A stretch of DNA of 64,000 nt, from the NCBI GenBank assembly GCA_036245525.1, contig BTPG01000001.1, positions 216,438,059-216,502,058 of the forward strand, in the 5' to 3' direction. The translations under genes and the position numbers were made by a program. How positions within the stretch are numbered: position 1 is the first letter of the stretch; each line of letters starts with the position of its first letter. The notes beneath the pieces were generated by a model. That model was not told the origin of the DNA, searched no databases, and saw nothing but the letters and a program-made list of their open reading frames with translations. Shown piece after piece: positions 43,515 to 56,500 of this stretch. The DNA comes from Semisulcospira habei (Eukaryota > Mollusca > Gastropoda > Semisulcospiridae).

Positions 43515-44200
43515 ACTAGCTGTTTCCTGAAGTGCCGCACACCGACAGATCCAAGTACGTTCCTTGATGAACCCGCTTATGTCTTTACTGACCAGAAAGA
43601 AGAAGAAGAAGAATAACTTGAAGTCTGTTCATTGACTATTCCATCAGTGACGTAGGGTTAATACAAAAGAAAGGAAAGTGCAAACCACAATACGTGGCGC
43701 CTCTCCCGGCCTCCCCCCTCCCCACACTCCGCCTGGAAATTTAAATTGTCACGTGAACTGAGCAAGCAGAACTGAGAACAGATTCTCATGAGCCACGGTC
43801 CTGCAAATTGTATACTCGTACACCTGGATCTATGCCTTTGCCCATCTATATCGACTATCACTGTCCTAGATACACTCACTGATACGCACCTCCTGTCTGC
43901 ACTAAACATAGATCCTCATGGCGCCCGCAGATGCAAAAGCTAATGAGAATCACGCCTCTTACGTGTCTCTGTGGTATATGCTGGTCCTTACACTGAAGAT
44001 GCTACACCAGCCGATTCTGTGCTATATGCTGGTCCTTACACTGAAGATTGTGTGAATGCCTGTTAAAACAAACCGCACTGCTGCAAAAAGCCGACAGAAA
44101 CAGAACAAAAAGCGCTGCCGACAGCCAAAGGGTTAAAATAAGAACTTTGCAAGCCAGCTACAGCAATACAGTCAATTTAGACAGTTACTGTCACAACACG
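43515..44200. other. No gene; MITE remnants and a short duplication
   Basis: 43905-43962 is a decayed P3 palindrome (catagatcctcatggcgccc ... gagaatcacgcctctt). tatatgctggtccttacact plus gaagat occurs at 43975 and 44023. cgacagccaaaggg then TTAA (44133-44136) is a lone TTAACCCTTT-type end. The rest is unrecognised. Confidence 0.5.
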
Positions 44201-44203
44201 AGG

Positions 44204-44355
44204 GTGGGGGGGGGGGGGGGCGCACGAGCCATAGGGGGTTGGAGGGAGGGTTGTTTATTTGGGTTTAACGCGGCCGAGCAGGCAACTAAGGCCATCTGCC
44301 AGCGGGAAGTGGGGATGTGGGGGTGGGGGGGGGGGGGGGGGGAGGGGGGGTGTCC
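44204..44355. repeat. Two poly-G tracts flanking a SINE tail
   Basis: G runs at 44206-44220 and 44322-44350. Between them, 44262-44303 is the inverse of the SINE word at 22583 (gtttaacgcggccgagcagg, caactaaggccatctg). Confidence 0.8.
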
Positions 44356-44640
44356 AAACACGATACTATTTTGTAGAGCTCTGTTATGGTAGTGTGTTCA
44401 TTAGTAGTCCCGCAGTCCGCTGGTGCTGGTGAGAATCATGCCCCATATTGCGTAACACCTCGCGTCGGCGTCCCTGAAATACTTCATCTCTGTGGAGCTG
44501 ATAACTCTGCTTTGTCTGTCCATCAATCAACGCGTTCAATCAGTTATCGCTTTCAATCAGCAAACATTACGTCAGTACATCTTTCAGGCACGCGCTGACA
44601 CCGACATGATACGCGCTACCCCCCCGTGAAGACTGACATC
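44356..44640. other. No recognised feature
   Basis: Unique-looking sequence; no motif recognised. Confidence 0.3.
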
Positions 44641-44932
44641 ACCCCCCCCCCCTCACCGCCCCCCCCCCCCCAACACACGCGCACACACTTCTCTCTCTCT
44701 CTCCCTTCCCCCTCTCTCTTGTCCCCCCCCCCACCCCCCCCCCCCCACCCCCCACCCCCCCAAAAAAAAAAAAAAAAAAAAAAACACGCGCACACACTTC
44801 TTTCTCTCCCTTCCCCCTCTCTCTCTAGTCCCCCCCCCCCTCCCAACACACGCGCACACACTTCTTTCTCTCCCTTCCCCCTCTCTCTAGTCCCTCCCCA
44901 TTCTCTACCCCCCCCAACCCCCTCCCCCCTCC
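44641..44932. repeat. Homopyrimidine minisatellite
   Basis: Three copies of a block acacgcgcacacacttctyt, ctctcccttccccctctctc, tagtcccc, separated by C runs and one 22-A run (44762-44784). Nearly all C/T on the plus strand; intramolecular triplex DNA is possible. Confidence 0.9.
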
Positions 44933-45135
44933 GAGAATCAAATAGCAGCATATTGGCATTAGATTAATTAGAAAATCTGTGTACCTATACATTTTCCCCC
45001 TAAAATATGTCGAAATATCATTGACTCTGTTAACCCGTCCTGTCCTTACTCACGGAATGAGAGTCAACGTGTAATCAGACAACTTGCGGGTGACAGTGGC
45101 GGTGTCCGACTTGTTCCAAGCGGCAACGCCGTATA
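44933..45135. other. No recognised feature
   Basis: Short unrecognised spacer. Confidence 0.3.
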
Positions 45136-45141
45136 CTGCTT

Positions 45142-45225
45142 CCCCCCCCCCCCCCCTCCTCGCCCCGCCCCTCCTTGCCCCGCAGCCCAAATCCCCCCCC
45201 CCCCTCAATCCCCCTCCCCCGTCCG
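45142..45225. repeat. C-rich tract
   Basis: C runs of 6-14 separated by TCC, GCC or AAAT. Confidence 0.9.
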
Positions 45226-45531
45226 TGGCGCTCTCGATCCCGTCCGTCCCAACCAACTAAACGGACTCGACTCAGCGGGATTTTACCAACGCATGAACGG
45301 CCGGACCCCCATCAGACTCCACTCATCACCATTACAGCTACCACCGGCGGCGTTGCTGTCATGATCACCAGCGAAGGGCACAGCCGGCAGGCGTGACTTC
45401 TATCGGCACTCCACATGACATCAGCTCCGCCAGACTGGCTACCTCAGTCCCTGGATGGCCAGTCAGTGTCACAGCCTGAACCCCACAGAACTTGATGAAA
45501 TCCCCTAACCAGTTGACTTAACGGACAAAAA
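45226..45531. other. No recognised feature
   Basis: GC-rich unique-looking sequence, no motif recognised. Confidence 0.3.
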
Positions 45532-45728
45532 TTAAGCCATTTGGCCCCAAGGCAGTATTTCACAATTTGACAGGCGTCACCTAACTTCTATGTGCCAGTT
45601 GCAGGAGATGGTTCGACCATGATAATTCAAGGGTAGTGCCAGACGGCGCCAAGCTAATCTGACACTACCCTTGAATTATCATGGTCGATCCATCTCCTGC
45701 TGTAGGATGTTGTGGCTGAATGGGGTAT
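45532..45728. mobile_element. P1 palindromic MITE
   Basis: TTAAgccatttggccccaag at 45532; right end gtggctgaatgggg. The hairpin is gttcgaccatgataattcaa, gggtagtgccagacggcgcc and the inverse. The left end is more diverged than in other copies. Confidence 0.8.
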
Positions 45729-46005
45729 GGATGCGGTTTGCATAGTGCCGCTGTGCTGCCCTCAAAAGGCAGTAAATCCATATTGTGAAAAGCTAGATTT
45801 TCACTGTAATACAACAGATAACGGGCTTTTCACAAAAATGCGCTTACTGTCTTTTCAGTGTCTTTTTCTTCTTCTCGGAGGCCGTCACACTTGGAGTTTG
45901 GCTTTCAAAATGAAATCTGTGGTCTTGTGTGTAGCGCCTCCACAGGCACGTACAGTTGTTTTTTTCAGTGTCTTCCTTTCCGGAGTGGCGGCTTGCAAAG
46001 GATTT
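45729..46005. other. No recognised feature
   Basis: Unique-looking sequence. An open frame crosses it only because it joins the following minisatellite. Confidence 0.3.
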
Positions 46006-46598
46006 ATGCTCTGTCATGCAACTATGCTCTGTCATACAACTATGCTCTGTCATACAACTATGCTCTGTCATGCAACTATGCTCTGTCATACAACTATGCT
46101 CTGTCATGCAACTATGCTCTGTCATACAACTATGCTCTGTCATGCAACTATGCTCTGTCATACAACTATGCTCTGTGACAACTATGCTGTCATGCAACTA
46201 TGCTCTGTCATACAACTATGCTCTGTCATACAACTATGCTCTGTCATGCAACTATGCTCTGTCATACAACTATGCTCTGTCATACAACTATGCCCTGTCA
46301 TACAACTATGCTCTGTCATGCAACTATGCTCTGTCATACAACTATGCTCTGTCATACAACTATGCCCTGTCATGCAACTATGCTCTGTCATACAACTATG
46401 CTCTGTCATACAACTATGCTCTGTCATGCAACTATGCTCTATCATACAACTATGCTCTGTCATGCAACTATGCTCTGTCATACAACTATGCTCTGTATCT
46501 GTCATGCAACTATGCTCTGTCATACAACTATGCTCTGTCATGCAACTATGCTCTGTCATGCAACTATGCTCTGTCATGCAACTATGCTCTGTCATACA
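46006..46598. repeat. 18-bp minisatellite
   Basis: About 33 units of tatgctctgtcatrcaac; the variable base (G or A) alternates irregularly. 18 is a multiple of 3, and frames on both strands stay open, so the long frames are artefacts. Confidence 0.96.
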
Positions 46599-46686
46599 CG
46601 CTTGGCAGTCACCTTTTTGGTCTGGATTGCTTATCTGTCATGCACATAGCCCACTGGTTGCTGCACCCTGACGCAATTCATTGTTT

Positions 46687-46902
46687 TTAACCCATTTCAT
46701 CCTGAGTGGGCTGATTTGTAAAAACTGCTTATTGTCCTGTGAAAGCTACATCAGATCAGGAGATAGATCAAGCATTGTAGTTCAAGGGTGGTGCCAGAAT
46801 AGCCTTAGGCGCCAAGAGGCTATTCTGGCACGGCCACCCTTGAACTATCATAGCCAAGTTTATTTTTGACGCATTGGGTGTATCAGGATGAAAAGGGATT
46901 AT
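46687..46902. mobile_element. P2-like palindromic MITE
   Basis: TTAACCCATTTCATCCTGAG (46687) and, at the right, tatcaggatgaaaaggga then TTAt. The hairpin is gttcaagggtggtgccagaa, tagccttaggcgcc, aaga and the inverse with a 4-base insertion. Confidence 0.8.
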
Positions 46903-46914
46903 GTCCACAGCAGA

Positions 46915-47015
46915 CGAAGGCGCGATCGTGTGGGATAAGACTTCGAGTTCGCTCAGGGAAACTCTGTCCTAGGGTGGAGTAATAAATCCACTGCGCCATC
47001 GCGGCCGACAGCCGA
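46915..47015 (-). mobile_element. SINE head, decayed
   Basis: Minus strand ggccgcgatggcgcagtgga carries a box A (tggcgcagtgg, 46988-46998). A box B-like gcgaactcgaagtc lies at 46948-46961. No tRNA fold, so not a tRNA gene. Confidence 0.5.
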
Positions 47016-47217
47016 GATAATACCACGGATCAGTCAAAACATAGCAGTTGTTTTGTCGACAGTGCTCCTGTACAGAACTCCAAGCACCTTCCTGCGAGGC
47101 GCATACCGGAATTCCAGTCATGACTCACCCGTCAACAAGATACCTACTACACTCTCAGAAATTCATCGTCAGTCGCCAGAATCCGTGTAGCAGCGGCACA
47201 ATAGGAGCAATCAATAT

Positions 47218-47218
47218 C

Positions 47219-47254
<36 letters not shown>

Positions 47255-47255
47255 T
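47218..47255. repeat. (AAT)n microsatellite
   Basis: About 12 AAT triplets. Confidence 0.95.
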
Positions 47256-47443
47256 ACCGATCATGACTTATTTTCGGCAGCTTATTCATAGATGTATATA
47301 AATCCGCGCAGTCTGTTTGTGCTGATCAGCATCTGTGCCTCTTCTTGGCCGCATTCAGGGCCGAGTGACTTCATCAGCCGTGTTATCTACAATCTCGTAC
47401 AGAGGCGAGCGGTGCAGCAAACAACGTCAGCTCACTTTCTCTG

Positions 47444-47494
47444 CAAAAGACATAGATCCCCAAGCGGGGGCTCATGGGGATCTATGTCTCTTGC
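47444..47494. repeat. P3 palindrome
   Basis: caaaagacatagatccccaa, gcgggggctcatggggatct, atgtctcttg. The left arm has lost about ten bases relative to 17180-17242. Confidence 0.75.
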
Positions 47495-48171
47495 TAGGTT
47501 TGATAGATCTTTGTACTTTAAACAGTCCAGGATTTAGGTGTGCAACTTGGGATCTGCAGCCGGCGCCAAGGTCGTTAAGTACACAGCACTCACTCAGGGG
47601 CGGGCGGGTTCAGGACGACAATTAGTGCGGAAAACAGATTTGATCCGCAGCAAACCGGAAAACTACTACTTAGTACTCCCCGAGACAGTCACCGACTTGC
47701 CGGCACTGAGCATGTTGGCTTCTGTTCTGTGGAGGCAAAAGCCAGTAAGTCCATTTTTGTCCGAAGCGAGATTTTCAATGCTTGACAGTGACAACTTTGC
47801 ATTCCACCAGTTGAGCATGGACTTACTAGTTGGGCAGGCCACAGAACCCGGTGCAGCCTTTCTCCAAACAGTCGGTAGTCCTGCGGTCACTGATACAGCA
47901 ACTGGACTCTGGATGAGACTACGAGGGATGGAACATAACCATTGACAAGGTGCCAGACAGAAGGGTAATCAGTGGCAGAAGAGTAGTGCCGGCCAGGACT
48001 TAATAGGACTGAAGGCATCAGGCATATCTGGCATTATTCGTTAACACCTGATCCGCTCACATGACGCCAGGACACCCGGGGTAGGCTGCATTTGTTTCTG
48101 CCACCAATAACTAATACTCCTTACCTCGGTTTAGCTTAGAAAGTATGATACAAGCAAGCACGCTAGCATTC
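47495..48171. other. No recognised gene
   Basis: Unique-looking, moderately GC. Short frames only; agtaagtccat and atggacttact form a weak inverted pair (47750/47818). Host exons cannot be excluded. Confidence 0.3.
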
Positions 48172-48185
48172 AAACAAACAAACGA

Positions 48186-48567
48186 TTGATTGATTGTACA
48201 TTGCTTAACGTCCCGACAGCAACAAGGCTTTCTCAGGACGTGCCTGCACTGCTTGTGAAAAAAAAAAAAAAAAAAAAAAACAGAACATTGAATGTATGTC
48301 GCCAGCCGAAATACGTTAAATAAACCTAACACATAAATAAAGCTAAGACCATTTAGCAACACACATCCAATATCAAGAGCTACAGGCAGTGCAGACAGTA
48401 GGGAGAGTTTTTAAAAGGCAAATACAGGTGAATGGACAAAGGGTAGACAGAAACACATGCCCCAGAATAGAGAGAAAAACCCACCCTGTGGGGCTGACCA
48501 GGGTGACCCTGGGAACTAAAAAATACCTAACCCCACCCAAGTCCCCCAGGGCAGACCCGGGTGGGGT
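48186..48567 (-). mobile_element. Short retroelement (SINE-like), second copy
   Basis: Minus-strand copy of 32681-33074, with the same 5' start accccacccgggtctgccct and the same 3' end before (TCAA)n. Flanked by a 14-bp direct repeat aaacaaacaaacga at 48172-48185 and 48568-48581. A longer T run (about 23) and small indels separate the copies. Confidence 0.88.
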
Positions 48568-48581
48568 AAACAAACAAACGA

Positions 48582-49338
48582 AAAAAACAAACAAACAAAC
48601 AGCTAAGATAGCAAACGAGCAAACTAACAAACAAGCGATCTATTACATAGCTTTGATTGCATCAACAAATTACATATTATGTGACAGGTATTTTATATAT
48701 GTGACAGGTATTTCATAAAAACAAACATTATCTGAGCGCGTGGTCAGTGTTCACTTTTTTGTGACCGTTTCTAACATCGGGCGTAATGTATGGACCGGTC
48801 ACGTTCAGTAGCCGAGTTCACCTATGATTGATTGTTCCACAAAGTGCTGATTATGGCTTACCACCAGTCATAGTGTGTCAGAAAACCGACCAGCCAATCA
48901 GATACCAGAACTGAACCCGTCACTGTTTTACACAACTGACTTCGTAGGCTGAATTCGACCTTTACCGAACTGACATACATAGACCGTGCGATAATCTTTT
49001 TCCCGTCCGCTTTGGAACGCGAGTCGAGTTCCGCCACTGAAGCTGACACACAAAGCAACCAATCGGGTTTGGCGACACAAAGTGAGGTTCAGGCTGGGGT
49101 CACGAGGGCAAAAACTACGAAATCTGCACCGCGGCGACTAAATGAGATAGCAGCGAGATTATCTCCCGTGTCAAGCGCAGACTGATCAACTTGCAAATAA
49201 AAAGCCATTTTAAAACATTTACTTCGAGAAAACAGTCTGTCGTGATTTGCCAAAAGCCAGAAGTCCATTGTTATAAAATTTCGCCTCTTCTTAAAAATGG
49301 ACGTAAGGGCGGCTTTTGCAGTTAACACTACCCAACTG
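48582..49338. other. No gene; (AAAC)n and short duplication
   Basis: AAAC-rich to about 48605. tatgtgacaggtatttyata occurs twice near 48678-48716. The rest, to 49338, is unrecognised. Confidence 0.4.
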
Positions 49339-49408
49339 CAAGAGGCATAGAACCTCATGAGCCCCCGTACTGATTCGCGGGGGCTCATGAGGTTCCGTAT
49401 GCCTCTTG
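49339..49408. repeat. P3 palindrome
   Basis: caagaggcatagaacctcat, gagcccccgtac, a short loop, gcgggggctcatgaggttcc and gtatgcctcttg. Arms of about 30 bases; a TTAA lies 14 bases to the left (49322). Confidence 0.85.
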
Positions 49409-49842
49409 TTTCCCCGGCCCAAGCTTCATCGGGCTGATGAGTCGGATGGACGGGGTTTGTGTTTGACATTGATTTACCATTACTGTACGGTGCTGGCGGA
49501 AACGTTAATTTTCAAGTCTGTGTCACTGACCGGCGTCACTTGTTATTGTCTGTCCCGCTTTCGACTGGATTCAGTTGTTTTACTGAATAACCACCAATGC
49601 ACTTTTTGCTTGTGCGTCAACTGAGTCAGTTACTACGGGGTGTGGCAAGGAGGCGCCGGTTTCAGTGTCGCCAAGAGAACCATAGCACTTGCCTTCTTTT
49701 AGTAAATGTTTTCATCTCAGTTCAAGTCAGTCACATGACCAATCGCATTCAATCACAAGGCCAATCACACTCGTCTCAGTCTCGGCTTTTGACAACGCGG
49801 CGGGGAGTTGTGTGAAATAAAGACTACATTCCGACTGAGAAT
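49409..49842. other. No recognised feature
   Basis: Unique-looking sequence without motifs. Confidence 0.3.
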
Positions 49843-50060
49843 GAACCGGATTCAGCCCTGACGCACTACAGCAGGAGATGGGTCGACGATGATAATTCAA
49901 GGGTAGTGCCAGATTAGCTTGGCGCCTGTCTGCGCCAAGCTAATCTGGCCGCACTGCACTTGAATTATCATGGTCGTTCCATCACCTGCAACTGGTACAT
50001 AGTCATTAGATGACACCTCCCAAATAGTTGGGGAAATACGGCCGTCGGGCTGAATGAGTT
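49843..50060. mobile_element. P1 palindromic MITE with long hairpin
   Basis: Left end gaaccggattcagccctgac, right end gtcgggctgaatgagtt. Full hairpin: gggtcgacgatgataattca, agggtagtgccagattagct, tggcgcc, tgtc and the inverse (with a 4-base insertion). Confidence 0.83.
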
Positions 50061-50355
50061 GTGGTGGCAACGAGTATACTTAAAACACACTGCATCGCTA
50101 ACTGCTGCCATCTATCTAATCGCAGATTTGAGCCGGTATCCCACCATTCCCTTTATTACGCCGGAATATATCACTCATTACAGCCAAGATGCAGGCGTCT
50201 GCTGCTGTCCAAAGGAGACAGTAACTCGATGCTGACACGCATTTCAGTTCTCCCTTGAGTCGGCGTTTACTTTCGACTGACTTGATCTTTGCAAACAAAA
50301 TTCTCCAAAGTGGATGAAATCAAATTCGATAGCATTGTTTTGTTGTTACCTACAA
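50061..50355. other. No recognised feature
   Basis: Unique-looking sequence without motifs. Confidence 0.3.
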
Positions 50356-50359
50356 CCCT

Positions 50360-50411
50360 TCCCCCCCCCCCCCCTCCCCCCTCCCCCCCCCCCCCCTCCC
50401 CCCCCCCCCGG
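50360..50411. repeat. Poly-C tract
   Basis: C runs broken by single T's. Confidence 0.95.
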
Positions 50412-50720
50412 TCTCACTGAGACTGAGCTGTCTCGGTGTAATTTGTACTGATCTGCCCGCCTGTGTATCCAGAGATAAACGTCGCATCAGTCAGTCGAGC
50501 AAAGAGCCCTCGACCGACAAAAGGAAAGTAAACAAGAAAGGAATGTAACTCAAATTGTCGCTGGGGTGCACTTCATTTTCAGCACTCGTAGTCTGATAAC
50601 TGTCACGGGTAAAATGACGTTTGCGTCGTACGTGACGAAATGGCCGAAAACAATCCATATATGGAAATGTTTACTGACACATTTTATTGGCTGCACCTAT
50701 TGTGATAACCAGATATATGG
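50412..50720. other. No recognised feature
   Basis: Unique-looking sequence, possibly including the left flank of the next element. Confidence 0.3.
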
Positions 50721-50817
50721 CTCGATCATGTTAGCGCAAGGGTGGTGCCAGAATAGCCTCTTGGCGCCTGAAGGCCCCAAGCTATTCTGGTACCACCCTT
50801 GCTCTAACATGGTGGAG
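50721..50817. mobile_element. P2 palindrome
   Basis: catgttagcgcaagggtggt, gccagaatagcctcttggcg and the inverse ending taccacccttgctctaacatg. Both arms carry the same change gttcaa to gcgcaa (gctcta on the right), a sign of paired evolution or recent origin. Confidence 0.78.
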
Positions 50818-50994
50818 ACATCTCTGATACCAACATGGCCGATCTGCCTCTATTGTCATCGCTATGGCTCTGTCCTTATTATGCTTGAACTGTCTCGGTC
50901 GATTTGTCTACTGAGCAGAAGTGTCGTCTTTAGAAGACAAATCTCAGCTTGAAAAATGTCAAAGGTAGATGCCAATTGATTTACGACGCAACTG

Positions 50995-51094
50995 ATGTGA
51001 ACCCTTGAACTATCATGGTCGATCTGTGTCCTGCGCGGAGGACAACGGCAACATTTGGGGATTTCGGTCTTGGGGTAGAATGACTCGGAGTTAA
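50995..51094. mobile_element. P1-like half element with TTAA end
   Basis: gaacccttgaactatcatgg, tcgatctgtgtcctgcg, then tagaatgactcggag and TTAA at 51091-51094. A right half only. Confidence 0.6.
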
Positions 51095-51199
51095 TGGGAA
51101 TGCCGGAAAGAGTATCAGCCAGTACCACGCACTGAAAACTGGCTTATCAATCAAGCCAAAAACAACCCAGTTTCAAAAGTGCGTTCGACCCAGCCTGTA

Positions 51200-52546
<1,347 letters not shown>

Positions 52547-52547
52547 C

Positions 52548-53245
52548 CAACCAAGAGTATAGTGTGTGTAAGAGTATAGTGTATGTAAGAGTATAGTGTA
52601 TGTAAGAGTATAGTGTGTGTAAGAGTATAGAGTATGTAAGAGTATAGTGTGTGTAAGAGTATAGTGTATGTAAGAGTATAGTGTGTGTAAGAGTATAGTG
52701 TATGTAAGAGTATAGTGTGTGTAAGAGTATAGTGTGTGTAAGAGTATAGTGTGTGTAAGAGTATAGTGTAGAGTATAGTGTATGTAAGAGTATAGTGTGT
52801 GTAAGAGTATAGTGTATGTAAGAGTATAGTGTGTGTAAGAGTATAGTGTGTGTAAGAGTATAGTGTGTGTAAGATTATAGTGTATGTAAGAGTATAGTGT
52901 GTGTAAGAGTATAGTGTGTGTAAGAGTATAGTGTGTGTAAGAGTATAGTGTGTGTAAGAGTATAGTGTATGTAAGAGTATAGTGTGTGTAAGAGTATAGT
53001 GTGTGTAAGAGTATGTAAGAGTATAGTGTGTCTAAGAGTATAGTGTGTGTAAGAGTATAGTGTATGTAAGAGTATGTAAGAGTATAGTGTATGTAAGAGT
53101 ATAGTGTATGTAAGAGTATAGTGCATGTAAGAGTATAGTGTATGTAAGAGTATAGTGTGTGTAAGAGTATAGTGTATGTAAGAGTATAGTGTATGTAAGA
53201 GTATAGTGTGTGTAAGAGTATAGTGTATGTAAGAGTATAGTGTAT
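52548..53245. repeat. 17-bp minisatellite (TAAGAGTATAGTGTGTG)
   Basis: About 40 units; GTGTGTG/GTGTATG variants alternate, with a few shortened units. The unit is a piece of the 90-bp block in the preceding array (aagagtatagtgtgtgtatg), and the array ends in that block's remainder, gtgtatagaggctgc. Confidence 0.95.
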
Positions 53246-53326
53246 GTATGTGTATAGAGGCTGCGCACCCTGGCTCCCCGCCCGGCTTCAATCCGTCTAC
53301 AGGGGCGGACCAGTTTCTGGTGATGG

Positions 53327-53476
53327 GGTGGGGGGGGGGGGGGGGCGGCAGCCCGGAGTCTGACCTTTACACTGCGCGAAATATCGAAAAGCGGGCGCGG
53401 GGGGGGGGGGGGGGGGGGGGCGGGGGGGGGGGGGGAGGGAAAGGGGGGAGCGGGGGCTGGGGGCGGGGGCGGGATA
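53327..53476. repeat. Long poly-G tracts
   Basis: G runs of up to about 25 (53328-53345, 53399-53435, and gggggctgggggcgggggcg to 53476). Strong G-quadruplex potential on the plus strand. Confidence 0.95.
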
Positions 53477-53598
53477 GGAGGCAGTCATAGTTTTCAGGTA
53501 AAACAAAACTAAAGGAAAGGGTTTATCAACTCAAAAAGGAGCTGTAGTATAGCATTTATTAGGTGTCCAACTTGAGAAAGCCCCCACCCCCTCCAAAT

Positions 53599-56500
53599 TC
53601 ACCCCTGATCTACACAGAGTCACATGACCCCTGATCTCTACACAGAGTCACATGACCCCTGATCTACACAGAGTCTCATGACCCCTGATCTCTACACAGA
53701 GTCACATGACCCCTGATCTCTACACAGAGTCACATGACCCCTGATCTCTACACAGAGTCTCATGACCCCTGATCTACACGGAGTCTCATGACCCCTGATC
53801 TACACAGAGTCACATGACCCCTGATCTACACAGAGTCTCATGACCCCTGATCTACACAGAGTCTCATGACCCCTGATCTACACAGAGTCTCATGACCCCT
53901 GATCTACACAGAGTCACATGACCCCTGATCTCTACACAGTCTCATGACCCCTGATCTACACAGAGTCTCATGACCCCTGATCTCTACACAGAGTCTCATG
54001 ACCCCTGATCTACACAGAGTCACATGACCCCTGATCTCTACACAGAGTCTCATGACCCCTGATCTACACAGAGTTACATGACCCCTGATCTCTACACAGA
54101 GTCTCATGACCTTGATCTACACAGAGTCACATGACCCCTGATCTACACAGAGTCTCATGACCCCTGATCTACACAGAGTCTCATGACCCCTGATCTACAT
54201 AGAGTCTCATGACCCCTGATCTACACAGAGTCTCATGACCCCTGATCTACACAGATTCACATGACCCCTGATCTCTACACAGAGTCACATGACCCCTGAT
54301 CTCTACACAGAGTCTCATGACCCCTGATCTACACAGAGTCTCATGACCCCTGATCTACACAGAGTCTCATGACCCCTGATCTACACAGAGTCTCATGACC
54401 CCTGATCTCTACACAGAGTCTCATGACCCCTGATCTACACAGAGTCTCATGACCCCTGATCTCTACACAGAGTCTCATGACCCCTGATCTACACAGAGTC
54501 TCATGACCCCTGATCTCTACACAGAGTCTCATGACCCCTGATCTCTACACAGAGTCTCATGACCCCTGATCTCTACACAGAGTCTCATGACCCTTGATCT
54601 ACACAGAGTCTCATGACCCCTGATCTACACAGAGTCTCATGACCCCTGATCTACACAGAGTCTCATGACCCCTGACCTACACAGAGTCTCATGACCCCTG
54701 ATCTATACACAGAGTCACATGACCCCTGATCTCTACACAGAGTCTCATGACCCCTGATCTACACAGAGTCTCATGACCCCTGATCTCGACACAGAGTCAC
54801 ATGACCCCTGATCTCTACACAGAGTCTCATGACCCCTGATCTACACAGAGTCTCATGACCCCTGATCTCTACACAGAGTCACATGACCCCTGATCTCTAC
54901 ACAGAGTCTCATGACCCCTGATCTACACAGAGTCTCATGAACCCTGATCTACACAGAGTCTCATGACCCCTGATCTACACAGAGTCTCATGACCCCTGAT
55001 CTACACAGAGTCACATGACCCCTGATCTATACACAGAGTCTCATGACCCCTGATCTACACAGAGTCTCATGACCACTGATCTACACAGAGTCTCATGACC
55101 CCTGATCTACACAGAGTCTCATGACCCCTGATCTACACAGAGTCTCATGACCCTTGATCTACACAGAGTCTCATGACCCTTGATCTCTACACAGAGTCTC
55201 GTGACCCCTGATCTACACAGAGTCTCATGACCCCTGATCTCTACACAGAGTCTCATGACCCCTGATCTACACAGAGTCTCATGACCCCTGATCTCTACAC
55301 AGAGTCTCATGACCCCTGATCTACACAGAGTCTCATGACCCCTGATCTACACAGAGTCTCATGACCCCTGATCTCTACACAGAGTCTCATGACCCCTGAT
55401 CTACACAGAGTCACATGACCCCTGATCTACACAGAGTCACATGACCCCTGCTCTACACAGAGTCACATGACCCCTGATCTCTACACAGAGTCTCATGACC
55501 CCTGATCTACACAGAGTCTCATGACCCCTGATCTACACAGAGTCACATGACCCCTGATCTCTACACAGAGTCTCATGACCCCTGATCTCTACACAGAGTC
55601 TCATGACCCCTGATCTCTACACAGAGTCTCATGACCCCTGATCTACACAGTCTCATGACCCCTGATCTCTACACAGTCTCATGATCCCTGATCTCTACAC
55701 AGAGTCTCATGACCCCTGATCTCTACACAGAGTCTCATGACCCCTGATCTACACAGAGTCTCATGACCCCTGATCTACACAGAGTCTCATGACCCCTGAT
55801 CTACACAGAGTCTCATGACCCCTGAACTACACAGAGTCTCATGACCCCTGATCTACACAGAGTCTCATGACCCCTGATCTACACAGAGTCTCATGACCCC
55901 ATATCTCTACACAGAGTCACATGACCCTTGATCTCTACACAGAGTCTCATGACCCCTGATCTACACAGAGTCTCATGACTCCTGATCTCTACACAGAGTC
56001 ACATGACCCCTGATCTCTACACAGAGTCTCATGACCCCTGATCTACACAGAGTCTCATGACCCCTGATCTCTACACAGAGTCACATGACCCCTGATCTCT
56101 ACACAGAGTCTCATGACCCCTGATCTACACAGAGTCTCATGACCCCTGATCTACACAGAGTCTCATGACCCTGATCTACACAGAGTCTCATGACCCCTGA
56201 TCTACACAGAGTCACATGACCCCTGATCTCTACACAGAGTCACATGACCCCTGATCTCTACACAGAGTCTCATGACCCCTGATCTACACAGAGTCTCATG
56301 ACCCCTGATCTACACAGAGTCTCATGACCCCTGATCTACACAGAGTCTCATGACCCCTGATCTACACAGAGTCTCATGACCCTTGATCTCTACACAGAGT
56401 CTCATGACCCCTGATCTACACAGAGTCTCATGACCCCTGATCTCTACACAGAGTCTCATGACCCCTGATCTACACAGAGTCTCATGACCCCTGATCTCTA

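Noticed and set aside
45956..46690. Cys-rich peptide repeats (both strands)
   Set aside because: An 18-bp minisatellite keeps frames open on both strands; no signal peptide or conserved context.
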